The notes beneath the pieces were generated by a model that saw only the letters and a list, made by a program, of their open reading frames with translations, was not told where the DNA came from and did no database searches. This document shows positions 8,379-16,344 of a stretch of DNA of 64,000 nt, in pieces. Made by a program: the position numbers and the translations under genes. Source of the stretch: DASQMT01 sp963827335 (GTDB lineage: Bacteria; Actinomycetota; Thermoleophilia; Solirubrobacterales; Solirubrobacteraceae); the NCBI GenBank assembly GCA_963827335.1, contig CAWHAP010000010.1:248001-312000 (forward strand). Direction: 5' to 3'. Numbering within the stretch: the first letter of the stretch is position 1; each line of letters begins with the position of its first letter.

Positions 8379-8735
8379 ATGACCTTCACGATCCTCATCG
8401 TCGACGACCACCCGTCCTTCCGGGCCAGCGCGCGCGTCGTGCTGGAATCCGAGGGGTTCGACGTCGTCGGTGAGGCCGCGGACGGCGCGTCCGCGATCAC
8501 GGAGTGCTGCCGGCTGCGCCCCCAGGTCGTGCTGCTCGACGTCCAGCTGCCCGACACCGACGGCTTCGACGTGTGCGAGCAGATCACGGCCCACGCCGAG
8601 CACCCGACGGTGATCATGACCTCGAGCCGCGACGGCTCGGACTTCGGGCCCCTGATCTTCACGAGCGGCGCCTGCGGATTCGTCCCGAAGGCGGAGCTCT
8701 CGGGGGAACGGGTGCAGGAGCTGCTCGCGTCGTGA
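8379..8735 (+). CDS. Single-domain response regulator (receiver only)
   Basis: A 118-residue CheY-like receiver: ILIVDDHPSF (acidic pocket), VVLLDVQLPDTDGF (phospho-acceptor Asp about residue 53), the switch Thr/Ser in IMTSSRDGSD, and a Lys in FVPKAEL. No DNA-binding domain follows. ATG 8379 is preferred over the TTG 24 nt upstream because the protein then begins directly at the first beta strand. It overlaps the histidine kinase start by 4 nt and is therefore a likely phospho-partner of that kinase. Confidence 0.88.
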   Translation: MTFTILIVDDHPSFRASARVVLESEGFDVVGEAADGASAITECCRLRPQVVLLDVQLPDTDGFDVCEQITAHAEHPTVIMTSSRDGSDFGPLIFTSGACGFVPKAELSGERVQELLAS

Positions 8736-10483
8736 CCGGCCTGCGGCGTGCGCTCGGGCTCGTCGCGATCGAGGGCATCGTCGTGGGGCTCGTCGCCCTC
8801 GCGATCGTCCTGTCGTCGGATCACACCGACGCCAAGGGCCTGACCTCGGGGATCGGGCTCTTCCTCGGCTGGTCGTGGATCGGCATCGGGCTCTACGCGT
8901 GGTGGCGGCGCCCCGACAACCGCTTCGGCGTGCTCATGACCGCCGTGGGGTTCGCCTTCTTCCTCAGCGTCCTGACCGCCGCGGACGCGAGCTGGCTGTT
9001 CACGCTCGGCGTGGTCTTCTCGAGCCTCTACGCCGCCGTGTTCGTCCACATGCTGCTCGCCTATCCCGACGGCCGCGTCGACTCGCCGCGGCTGCGCAGG
9101 GTGCTGGCGGGAGGCTACGCGCTGTCGATCGTCGGCCCCCTGCCGACGATGCTGTTCGCCACGCCGGACCAGCTGCACTGCGACGACTGCCCGCCCTCCG
9201 CGATCCAGGTGACCGAGAACGGGACGCTGTTCACGGTCTTCGACGGGCTCACGTCGATGATCGCGGTCGTGCTCGTCGGCTACGTCCTCTACGTCCTGAT
9301 CGACCGCTGGCGGGCGAGCTCCCTCCCCCAGCGCCGCGCGATGGCCCCGGTGCTGTGGTCCGGCGGCGCGCTGCTCATCCTGCTCGCCGGCCAGCTCACC
9401 TCGATGGCCGTCGACGGGCCCGACGCGGTCGCCGACCTCGCCTCGCTGCTCGGCCTCGTCTGCTTCGCGCTGGTGCCCTACGGGTTCCTCTTCGGCCTGC
9501 TGCGCTCGCGCGTGCTCCAGGCCGGGGCGGTGACCGAGCTGCTGCACCGCATGTCCGACGGCCCGGACCGCAGCGGCCTGCGCGAGCTGCTCTCCGAGGC
9601 GCTCGGCGACCGCTCGCTGCAGGTCGTCTACTGGCTCGAGGACAAGCGCAAGTGGGTCGACGCCGCCGGCCGTCTCACCGCGCTGCCCGACGAGGACGAC
9701 CCGGCCCGCGCCGTCACGCGCGTCGAGCGCGAGGGCCGCGCCGTGGGCGCGATCGTGCACGACCGCTCGCTGTGCGACGACCCGGAGCTCGTCGGCTCCG
9801 TCGCCGCCGCGGCGGGCCTCTCGATCGAGAACGAGCGCCTGCAGGCGCAGCTGCGCGCCCGCGTGGAGGAGCTGCGCGCCTCGCGCGCCCGGATCGTCGA
9901 GGCCGGCACCGCCGAGCGGCGCCGGCTCGAGCGCAACCTGCACGACGGCGCCCAGCAGCGGCTCGTCGCGCTCTCGCTGAGCATGCGCCTGGCCCAGAGC
10001 AAGCTGCGCAAGGACCCCGACGCGGCCGAGGAGCTGCTCGGCGGCGCGCAGGAGGAGCTGACGCGCGCCCTCGAGGAGCTGCGCGAGCTGGCGCGCGGGA
10101 TCCATCCCGCCGTGCTGTCGGACCGCGGCCTGCGCCCGGCGCTCGAGGCGCTCGCGGGCCGCTCCCCGGTGCCGGTCGAGCTGCGCGGCACGCCGCCGGA
10201 GCGGCTGCCGCCCGCGGTCGAGGCCGCGGCCTACTTCGTCGTGGCCGAGGCGCTGACGAACGTCGTCAAGTACGCCAACGCCTCGCAGGCGCACGTGCAG
10301 GTCTCACGGAGCAACGGGCACGCCGTGGTGGAGGTCGCCGACGACGGCTGCGGCGGGGCCGATCCGGGTCGCGGATCGGGCCTCCGCGGGCTCGCCGACC
10401 GGGTGTCCGCGCTGGACGGTACGCTCGAGCTGCGCTCACCGGAGGGCGCAGGTACCTTGCTTCGTGCTGAGATCCCCGTATGA
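8732..10483 (+). CDS. Membrane sensor histidine kinase, HisKA_3 (NarL-partner) type
   Basis: The 583-residue protein begins with several hydrophobic helices (residues about 6-30, 38-55, 65-125, 180-260) that make a membrane sensor, then a GAF-like linker and a coiled coil. The HisKA_3 dimerisation box RRLERNLHDGAQQRL (about residues 397-411) carries the phospho-acceptor His, and LARGIHPAVLSDRGL is typical of this family. An ATPase domain has ALTNVVKYANA (N box), VADDGCGGAD and GSGLRGLADRV. The GTG start overlaps the receiver gene stop; the stop overlaps the LuxR regulator start. The signal sensed cannot be read from the sequence. Confidence 0.9.
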   Translation: MTGLRRALGLVAIEGIVVGLVALAIVLSSDHTDAKGLTSGIGLFLGWSWIGIGLYAWWRRPDNRFGVLMTAVGFAFFLSVLTAADASWLFTLGVVFSSLYAAVFVHMLLAYPDGRVDSPRLRRVLAGGYALSIVGPLPTMLFATPDQLHCDDCPPSAIQVTENGTLFTVFDGLTSMIAVVLVGYVLYVLIDRWRASSLPQRRAMAPVLWSGGALLILLAGQLTSMAVDGPDAVADLASLLGLVCFALVPYGFLFGLLRSRVLQAGAVTELLHRMSDGPDRSGLRELLSEALGDRSLQVVYWLEDKRKWVDAAGRLTALPDEDDPARAVTRVEREGRAVGAIVHDRSLCDDPELVGSVAAAAGLSIENERLQAQLRARVEELRASRARIVEAGTAERRRLERNLHDGAQQRLVALSLSMRLAQSKLRKDPDAAEELLGGAQEELTRALEELRELARGIHPAVLSDRGLRPALEALAGRSPVPVELRGTPPERLPPAVEAAAYFVVAEALTNVVKYANASQAHVQVSRSNGHAVVEVADDGCGGADPGRGSGLRGLADRVSALDGTLELRSPEGAGTLLRAEIPV

Positions 10484-11139
10484 GCGACCCGATCCGCGTC
10501 GTCATCGCCGACGACTCCGTCCTGCTGCGAGAGGGTCTCGCGCGGCTCCTCGAGGAGTCCGGCTTCGAGGTCGCCGGCCAGGCGGGCGACGCCGAGGACC
10601 TGCTGCGCAAGGTCGGGGCGCACAAGCCCGACGTCGCGGTCGTGGACGTCCGGATGCCTCCGACGCACACGGACGAGGGCCTGCGCGCCGCGCACGCCAT
10701 CCGCAACGAGTTCCCCGGCACGGGCGTGCTCGTCCTCTCCCAGTACGTCGAGGAGGCCTACGCGCTCGAGCTGCTCTCGCAGTCGACCGAGTCGACGGGC
10801 TACCTGCTCAAGGACCGCGTCGCCGACGTGGACTCCTTCACCGACGCCGTCCGGCGCGTGGCCGGGGGCGGCTCCGCGCTCGACCCAGAGGTGGTGGCAC
10901 TGCTGCTCGGCCGCCGCCGCCGCGAGGACCCGCTGCAGTCGATCACGCCCCGCGAGCGCGAGGTGCTGGGCCTGATGGCCGAGGGCCGGTCCAACAACGC
11001 GATCGCCGAGGCGCTCGTGGTCACGGAGCGCGCCGTCGAGAAGCACGTGACGTCGATCTTCTCCAAGCTCGACCTCACGCCGACCGTGGAGGACCATCGC
11101 CGCGTGCTCGCGGTGCTGGCGTACCTCAAGGCCGGGTGA
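10480..11139 (+). CDS. LuxR/NarL-family response regulator
   Basis: Receiver domain (residues 1-125) with VVIADDSVLLREG and VAVVDVRMPP (phospho-acceptor Asp about residue 54), followed by a C-terminal LuxR helix-turn-helix: ITPREREVLGLMAEGRSNNA and TERAVEKHVTSIFSKL. The length of 219 residues is standard. It overlaps the kinase gene by 4 nt, so it is the transcriptional output of that kinase. The ABC pair starting at 11220 is a plausible target, but nothing in the sequence proves it. Confidence 0.93.
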   Translation: MSDPIRVVIADDSVLLREGLARLLEESGFEVAGQAGDAEDLLRKVGAHKPDVAVVDVRMPPTHTDEGLRAAHAIRNEFPGTGVLVLSQYVEEAYALELLSQSTESTGYLLKDRVADVDSFTDAVRRVAGGGSALDPEVVALLLGRRRREDPLQSITPREREVLGLMAEGRSNNAIAEALVVTERAVEKHVTSIFSKLDLTPTVEDHRRVLAVLAYLKAG

Positions 11140-11145
11140 GGCGCG

Positions 11146-11161
11146 GTGCGGCCAGCCGCAC
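11146..11161 (+). terminator. Short hairpin after the two-component genes
   Basis: GTGCGG-CCAG-CCGCAC, a 6-bp perfect stem with a 4-nt loop 6 nt after the regulator stop. No T-run follows, so termination is uncertain. Confidence 0.35.
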
Positions 11162-11219
11162 TCGCCGTTGACCGGTCCTCCCCCTTTCAAGGTTCGGTTC
11201 GCCCCTCGATGCTGTCGGC

Positions 11220-11960
11220 ATGACTGCGCCGACTGCTGCCGCCACGATCGTCTCGACCGCCGAGCTGCACCGCACCTACGGAGAGGGCGAGGCTTCGGTC
11301 CACGCGCTGCGGGGCGTCACGATCGGCTTTCCCACGGGCGAGTGCACGGCGATCATGGGGCCGTCGGGCTCGGGCAAGTCCACGCTGATGCACCTGCTCG
11401 CCGGCCTCGACCGGCCCAGCTCCGGCTCCGTCGTCGTCGACGGCCAGGAGCTGGCCAACCTCGACGACAAGGCGCTCACGTCGCTGCGCCGCGACAAGCT
11501 CGGCTTCGTCTTCCAGGCCTTCAACCTCGTGCCGGTCCTCAGCGCGCGGGAGAACATCACGCTCCCGCTGATGCTCGCCGGCGCCAAGGTCGACCAGGAG
11601 TGGTTCCGCACGCTCGTCGACGCGGTCGGCCTGGGTGACCGCCTGACGCACCGGCCCGCGGAGCTGTCGGGCGGCCAGCAGCAGCGCGTCGCCATCGCCC
11701 GCGCGCTGATCTCGCGCCCCGCCGTGGTCTTCGCCGACGAGCCGACGGGCAACCTCGACTCCAAGTCCGCCTCCGAGGTGCTCGGGCTGCTGCGCCGCGC
11801 CGTCGACGAGTTCGGCCAGACCGTGATCATGGTCACGCACGACGCGGGCGCCGCGGCCACCGCCGACCGGGTGGTGATGCTGCGCGACGGCGCCATCGTC
11901 CACGACGGGCCGGCGGAGACCGCGGAGGACCTGCTGGACCTGATGAAGCAGGTGGCGTAG
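11220..11960 (+). CDS. ABC transporter ATP-binding protein, MacB/LolD type
   Basis: The 246-residue ATPase has Walker A GPSGSGKSTLMHL (about residues 44-56), the Q-loop FQAFNLVPVL, signature LSGGQQQRVAIARAL (about 148-162), Walker B VVFADEPTGNLDS (about 168-180) and the switch His in VTHDAG. The GNLDS ending and early HRTYGEGEASVHAL segment are characteristic of the lipoprotein/macrolide export subfamily that works with FtsX-like permeases. The permease starts immediately after the stop, so the two form one transporter. Substrate unknown. Confidence 0.92.
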   Translation: MTAPTAAATIVSTAELHRTYGEGEASVHALRGVTIGFPTGECTAIMGPSGSGKSTLMHLLAGLDRPSSGSVVVDGQELANLDDKALTSLRRDKLGFVFQAFNLVPVLSARENITLPLMLAGAKVDQEWFRTLVDAVGLGDRLTHRPAELSGGQQQRVAIARALISRPAVVFADEPTGNLDSKSASEVLGLLRRAVDEFGQTVIMVTHDAGAAATADRVVMLRDGAIVHDGPAETAEDLLDLMKQVA

Positions 11961-14510
11961 ATGCTCCGGATGTCGCTCCGCGGGCTGTTCGCCCGCAAGC
12001 TGCGCACGGCGCTGACGGGGTTCGCGGTCGTCATCGGCGTCGCATTCGTGTCCGGCACCTTCATCTTCACCGACACGATCAACGCGTCGTTCACCGACCT
12101 GTTCGAGCGCGTGCAGAAGGGCGTCGACGTCGACGTCACCGCCAAGCAGCCCGTCGAGGGCGACTTCGGCGGGCGCACCCAGCCGCTGCCGCCGGGCACG
12201 CTCGAGAAGGTCCGCGCCGTGTCCGGCGTGGAGGCCGCGGAGGGCAACCTCGAGCAGGAGGTGTCGATCTTCGACGCCGACAAGGAGCGCGTCGGCGGCA
12301 ACGGCCCGCCCACGATCCTGTTCTCGCGCAGCGGCGAGCGCTTCGACCCCTACACCTACGTCGAGGGCGGCCCGGCCGAGGAGCCCGGCGAGGTGACGAT
12401 GGACCAGGCGACGGCCGACAAGGGCGGCTTCGAGGTCGGCGACCAGGTGCTCGTGGCCGGGCGCGAGGCGGCCAAGCCGTACGAGATCACCGGCATCGGC
12501 AAGATCGGCGACCAGGGGTCGCTCGGCATCGGCTCGATCACCATGCCGCTCTCGGAGGTGCAGAAGATCGCCCAGAAGCCGGGCGAGCTGACCGAGGTCG
12601 TGGTCGCCGCGGAGGGCGGCACGTCGCCCGAGCAGCTCAAGGCGCGCATCTCGGAGGCGCTCGGCGGCACCGCCGTCGTCCGCACCGGCAAGGAGCAGGC
12701 GGAGGAGACGGCCGGCGACATCAACGAGTCGCTCGGCTTCCTCACCATCGCGCTGCTCGTCTTCGCCGGCATCGCGGTGTTCGTCGGCGGCTTCCTGATC
12801 TTCAACACGTTCGCCGTGACCGTGGCCCAGCGGTCGAAGGAGTTCGCGCTGCTGCGCACGCTCGGCGCCTCCCGCCGGCAGATCCTCACGTCGGTCGTGT
12901 TCGAGACGCTGATCATCGGCTTCATCGCCTCCGTGCTCGGCATCGTCGGCGGCCTGCTGCTCGCGCCGGGCCTGCGCGGGCTGCTCGCCTCGTTCGGGCT
13001 CGAGCTGCCCTCGACGGGCACGGTGATCGCCGCGCGCACGATCATCGTCGGCCTCGCGGTGGGCATGGTCGCGACGCTCGTGTCGGGCTTCGTGCCCGCC
13101 CGCCGGGCCACGCAGGTCGACCCGCTGGAGGCGATGCGCGACGCGTCGACGCTCGGCGCCCGGCGCGTGAGCCGCAAGCGGCTGATCACCTCCACGCTGG
13201 TCATCGGGCTCGGCCTGCTGGCCCTGCTCGGCGGGCTGTTCGGCGGCGCCGGCGGCACCGCCACCGCCTCCCTGCTGGGCCTCGGCATGATCGTGATGAT
13301 CCTCGGCGTCGCCGTGCTCGCGCCGGTGCTCGTGCGGCCGCTGGCGCGGCTCATCGGGCGCCCGCTCGAGCGCATCCAGGGCATCCCGGGCCGGCTGGCC
13401 CGCGAGAACGCCGAGCGCCAGCCGCAGCGCACCGCGATCACCGCGTCGGCGCTGATGATCGGGCTCGCGCTCGTCGTCTTCACCGCGATCTTCGCCGCGG
13501 GCCTGCGCGGCTCGATCGACAAGCTCGTCGACGAGCAGTACAGCCGCGCCGCGCTGATCGTGACCCACGACGACGGCTTCTCGCCCGTGCCCGCGGGCGT
13601 CTCCGAGCAGCTGCGCCAGGTGCCCGGCGTCAGCGTCGTCTCGCCGATGCGGTTCGACCAGGCCAACGTGCAGGGTGGCGGCGACTCGGTGCCGGCCACC
13701 GGCGTGGACCCGGCGACGATCACCAAGGTGTTCGACCCCGAGATCGCGGCGGGCGACACGCAGACGCTCGCGGGCCTGCGCGACGACCAGATGATGGCCG
13801 CGAAGGGGTGGGCCGACAGCCACGGCTTCAAGGTCGGCGACACGCTCAAGGTCACCACGCCCGCCGGCAAGCGGATCGACTACGAGCTGGCCGGCCTGTA
13901 CGAGAACGACCTCGGGACGCTGGGCCAGATCCTCGTCACGAACGCCACGATGACCAAGGACTGGAACCAGCCCGACGACGCGTTCATCCTCGTCGGCGGA
14001 AGCGGCGACGCGGACGAGCTGGAGGCGGCGGCGACGAGGCAGCTGGCCGACTTCCCGGTCGCGAAGGCGCAGACGCTCGCCGAGTTCAAGGACACGCAGG
14101 CCGACCAGGTCAACCAGCTCCTCGGCCTCGTCTACGCGCTGCTCTCGCTCTCCGTGATCGTCGCGCTGCTCGGGATCGTCAACACGCTCGCGCTCGCCGT
14201 GCACGAGCGCACGCGCGAGCTCGGGCTGCTGCGCGCGGTCGGCATGAGCAAGCGCCAGGTGCGCCGGATGGTCCGCGCCGAGTCGGTGATCACGGCGCTG
14301 ATCGGCGCCGTGCTCGGGCTCGCGCTGGGGATCGTGTTCGCGCTCGTCGTCTCGCGGCCGCTGGCCGACGAGGGCTTCGCGCTGACGTTCCCGATCGGCA
14401 CGCTGATCGTGCTCTCGGTGCTCGCGGCGATCGCGGGCGTGCTGGCGGCGATCCCGCCGGCGCGCCGCGCGTCGAAGGTCGACGTGCTGCGGGCGGTGAC
14501 GACGGAGTAG
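11961..14510 (+). CDS. ABC transporter permease, FtsX/MacB family
   Basis: The 849-residue protein has an N-terminal helix (about residues 13-33), a periplasmic MacB-like domain (about 40-250), an FtsX block with three helices (about 260-390), further helices about 405-460, a second extracytoplasmic domain (about 520-710) and a second FtsX block (about 720-845). Duplicated FtsX blocks containing LLRTLGASRRQIL and LLRAVGMSKRQVRRM show the two-copy architecture typical of Gram-positive MacB-like exporters. It is adjacent to its ATPase with no gap. It probably moves lipids, lipoproteins or peptides out of the membrane, but the substrate is unknown. Confidence 0.9.
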   Translation: MLRMSLRGLFARKLRTALTGFAVVIGVAFVSGTFIFTDTINASFTDLFERVQKGVDVDVTAKQPVEGDFGGRTQPLPPGTLEKVRAVSGVEAAEGNLEQEVSIFDADKERVGGNGPPTILFSRSGERFDPYTYVEGGPAEEPGEVTMDQATADKGGFEVGDQVLVAGREAAKPYEITGIGKIGDQGSLGIGSITMPLSEVQKIAQKPGELTEVVVAAEGGTSPEQLKARISEALGGTAVVRTGKEQAEETAGDINESLGFLTIALLVFAGIAVFVGGFLIFNTFAVTVAQRSKEFALLRTLGASRRQILTSVVFETLIIGFIASVLGIVGGLLLAPGLRGLLASFGLELPSTGTVIAARTIIVGLAVGMVATLVSGFVPARRATQVDPLEAMRDASTLGARRVSRKRLITSTLVIGLGLLALLGGLFGGAGGTATASLLGLGMIVMILGVAVLAPVLVRPLARLIGRPLERIQGIPGRLARENAERQPQRTAITASALMIGLALVVFTAIFAAGLRGSIDKLVDEQYSRAALIVTHDDGFSPVPAGVSEQLRQVPGVSVVSPMRFDQANVQGGGDSVPATGVDPATITKVFDPEIAAGDTQTLAGLRDDQMMAAKGWADSHGFKVGDTLKVTTPAGKRIDYELAGLYENDLGTLGQILVTNATMTKDWNQPDDAFILVGGSGDADELEAAATRQLADFPVAKAQTLAEFKDTQADQVNQLLGLVYALLSLSVIVALLGIVNTLALAVHERTRELGLLRAVGMSKRQVRRMVRAESVITALIGAVLGLALGIVFALVVSRPLADEGFALTFPIGTLIVLSVLAAIAGVLAAIPPARRASKVDVLRAVTTE

Positions 14511-14531
14511 CGCTCAGACGGCGATGCGCCG

Positions 14532-15509
14532 ATGAGGGCCGTGGTCATCCGCGACGACGGGACGTTGCGCGTGTGCGACGTCGCCGAGCCGCGTCCCGGT
14601 CCGCACGACCTGCTGATCGACGTCGCGGCGGCCGGCGTGAACCGCGCCGACCTCGCCCAGCGGGAGGGCCGGCACGATCCCGCCGCGGCGCGGCCCCGGC
14701 CGCTCGTCGCGGGGATGGACGCGGCGGGCGTGATCGTGCGCGCGGGGGCAGAGGTCGCGGGCTTCCGGGCCGGCGACCGCGTCATGGGCCTGCTCGCCGG
14801 CGGCTACGCGGAGCGCGCGCTGCTCGACGCTCGGCTCGCCATCCTCGTGCCGGAGGCGTGGGACCTCGTCGAGGCCGCAGCGGCGGTGTCCGGCCTCCAG
14901 ACGGAGTACGACGCGCTCGTCAACGCCGCCGAGCTGGAGCGCGGCGGGGCCGTCGTGATCCACGGCGCCAGCACGCCGGTCGGCCTCACGGGCATCCAGA
15001 TCGCGCGCCACCTCGGCGCCGGGCTCGTCGTGGCCACGATCCGTACCCCGCGCGCGCACGCCGAGGTGATCTCCGCCGGCGCCGACGTGGTCGTCCACAC
15101 CAGCCGCGAGCCGCTCGCGGACGCCGTGCTCGCAGCGACGGCGGGCCGCGGGGCCGACGTCATCGTCGACCACGTCGGCGGCGAGCTGCTGGGGGAGTGC
15201 GTGCGGGCGCTGGCCGTCGGGGGCAGGCTCATCAGCGTCGGGCGCCTGGCCGGCGCGACCGGCCTCTTGGACCTGGAGCTGCTGGCCTACAAGCGCGCGA
15301 GCATCGTCGGCGTGACCTTTCGCACGCGCTCGATCGCGGAGCGCGCGGCGATCGCCCGCGGCGTGGCGCGGGACCTGCTGCCCGCGATGGCGCGAGGCGG
15401 GCTCCGGCCCATCGTCGACCGGACCTATCCGCTCGCCCGGGCCGCCGAGGCGCAGGCCCGCATGGCGACCGATGCGCACCGCGGCAAGCTCGTGCTCACC
15501 GTCCCCTGA
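14532..15509 (+). CDS. Zinc-free medium-chain dehydrogenase (quinone oxidoreductase-like)
   Basis: The 325-residue protein has the GroES-like N-terminal fold (DVAAAGVNRADLAQREGRH, GMDAAGVIVRAG) and a Rossmann NAD(P)H domain with GAVVIHGASTPVGLTGIQIA (about residues 138-157). The catalytic-zinc ligands of alcohol dehydrogenases are absent, placing it with the NADPH:quinone reductase/PIG3-like group. The C-terminus has YPLARAAEAQARMATDAHRG, the usual family ending. It stands alone, close after the ABC permease. The substrate cannot be told from sequence. Confidence 0.88.
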   Translation: MRAVVIRDDGTLRVCDVAEPRPGPHDLLIDVAAAGVNRADLAQREGRHDPAAARPRPLVAGMDAAGVIVRAGAEVAGFRAGDRVMGLLAGGYAERALLDARLAILVPEAWDLVEAAAAVSGLQTEYDALVNAAELERGGAVVIHGASTPVGLTGIQIARHLGAGLVVATIRTPRAHAEVISAGADVVVHTSREPLADAVLAATAGRGADVIVDHVGGELLGECVRALAVGGRLISVGRLAGATGLLDLELLAYKRASIVGVTFRTRSIAERAAIARGVARDLLPAMARGGLRPIVDRTYPLARAAEAQARMATDAHRGKLVLTVP

Positions 15510-15521
15510 ACGCCCGGACCG

Positions 15522-15989
15522 CTACGCCTCGCCGTCGTAGTAGTCGACGTTGCTCGTACGTCGCACGAGCACGTCGTCGTCGCCGCCGCGCGTGAAGAGG
15601 CCGACCTTGTCGCTGTCGGGGTAGACGCTGCCGGTCGGGGTCCGGAGTTCGGAGAACATGAGGACGCGGACGGGCTCGTCCGTGTCGTTCGTGACCTTGT
15701 GGGCGCCCTCGGGGCCGATCGGGAAGAAGACGAGGTCGTGCGGCTCGAGCACGGCCGTGCCGTCCGGCGCGCGCAGCGTCGGGCGCCCGGAGAGGACGAG
15801 CAGCCACTCCTCCTCGCCGAGCTCGTAGTGGTACGGGCAGATCGACTGCCCGGGCGGGACGTCGTAGACGCTGGTCCCGGTGCGGGTCGCCCCGATCGCC
15901 GGCCCCGGGCGGAACAGGCCCGCCTTGTAGCCGTCGGGGTCGGCGTCGTCGCGGCTGAACGCGGGCTCGGCGACGTTGAAGCGATGCAT
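15522..15989 (-). CDS. Cupin-domain protein
   Basis: A 155-residue single-cupin barrel. The first cupin motif is CPYHYELGEEEWLLVLSGRP (metal-binding His and Glu positions) and the second lies around GPEGAHKVTND. It carries a C-terminal extension with several aspartates. It starts 4 nt after the STAS gene stop on the same strand, so the two are co-transcribed. The ligand is unknown. Confidence 0.85.
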   Translation of the reverse strand: MHRFNVAEPAFSRDDADPDGYKAGLFRPGPAIGATRTGTSVYDVPPGQSICPYHYELGEEEWLLVLSGRPTLRAPDGTAVLEPHDLVFFPIGPEGAHKVTNDTDEPVRVLMFSELRTPTGSVYPDSDKVGLFTRGGDDDVLVRRTSNVDYYDGEA

Positions 15990-15993
15990 CGGC

Positions 15994-16332
15994 TCAGACG
16001 GCGGCGAGCGCGTCGTCGCGCGTCGGGCACAGCTGGAAGCGGTTCGTCAGGTTGGTCATCTCGAGCAGGCGCCGGACGGGCCCGCCCGCGCACACGACGC
16101 GCATCTGCTTGCCCGCCGCCTCGATCTCGCCGGCAGCCTTGAGCAGGGTGCCGAGCGCCGTCGAGTCGATGAACTCGACCTCGGCCAGGTCGACCACGAC
16201 CAGCGACCCGGGGGCGCGTGCCGCCATCAGCAGGACGGTCGACAGCTCCGGGGTGGCGGCCATGTCCATCTCGCCCGTCACGGCGATGAGGTGGCCGGCG
16301 TCGATGGGATCGTGCTCGAGGGTGTAGGCCAT
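15994..16332 (-). CDS. STAS-domain anti-sigma factor antagonist
   Basis: The 112-residue STAS domain contains LVVVDLAEVEFIDSTALGTL; the Ser in DSTALG is the site phosphorylated by partner anti-sigma kinases in SpoIIAA/RsbV-like proteins. The gene begins with ATG 16332, preceded by GGAAGGA and by a TAAGGT -10-like box at 16347-16342. No anti-sigma kinase or sigma factor lies nearby, so the partner must be elsewhere. Co-transcribed with the cupin gene. Confidence 0.88.
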   Translation of the reverse strand: MAYTLEHDPIDAGHLIAVTGEMDMAATPELSTVLLMAARAPGSLVVVDLAEVEFIDSTALGTLLKAAGEIEAAGKQMRVVCAGGPVRRLLEMTNLTNRFQLCPTRDDALAAV

Positions 16333-16344
16333 GTCCTTCCGACC

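Noticed and set aside
11187..14204. 1005-codon minus-strand frame opposite the ABC pair
   Set aside because: Composition is a mirror of the plus-strand codons, with no family motifs; the plus strand encodes a clear ATPase and permease.
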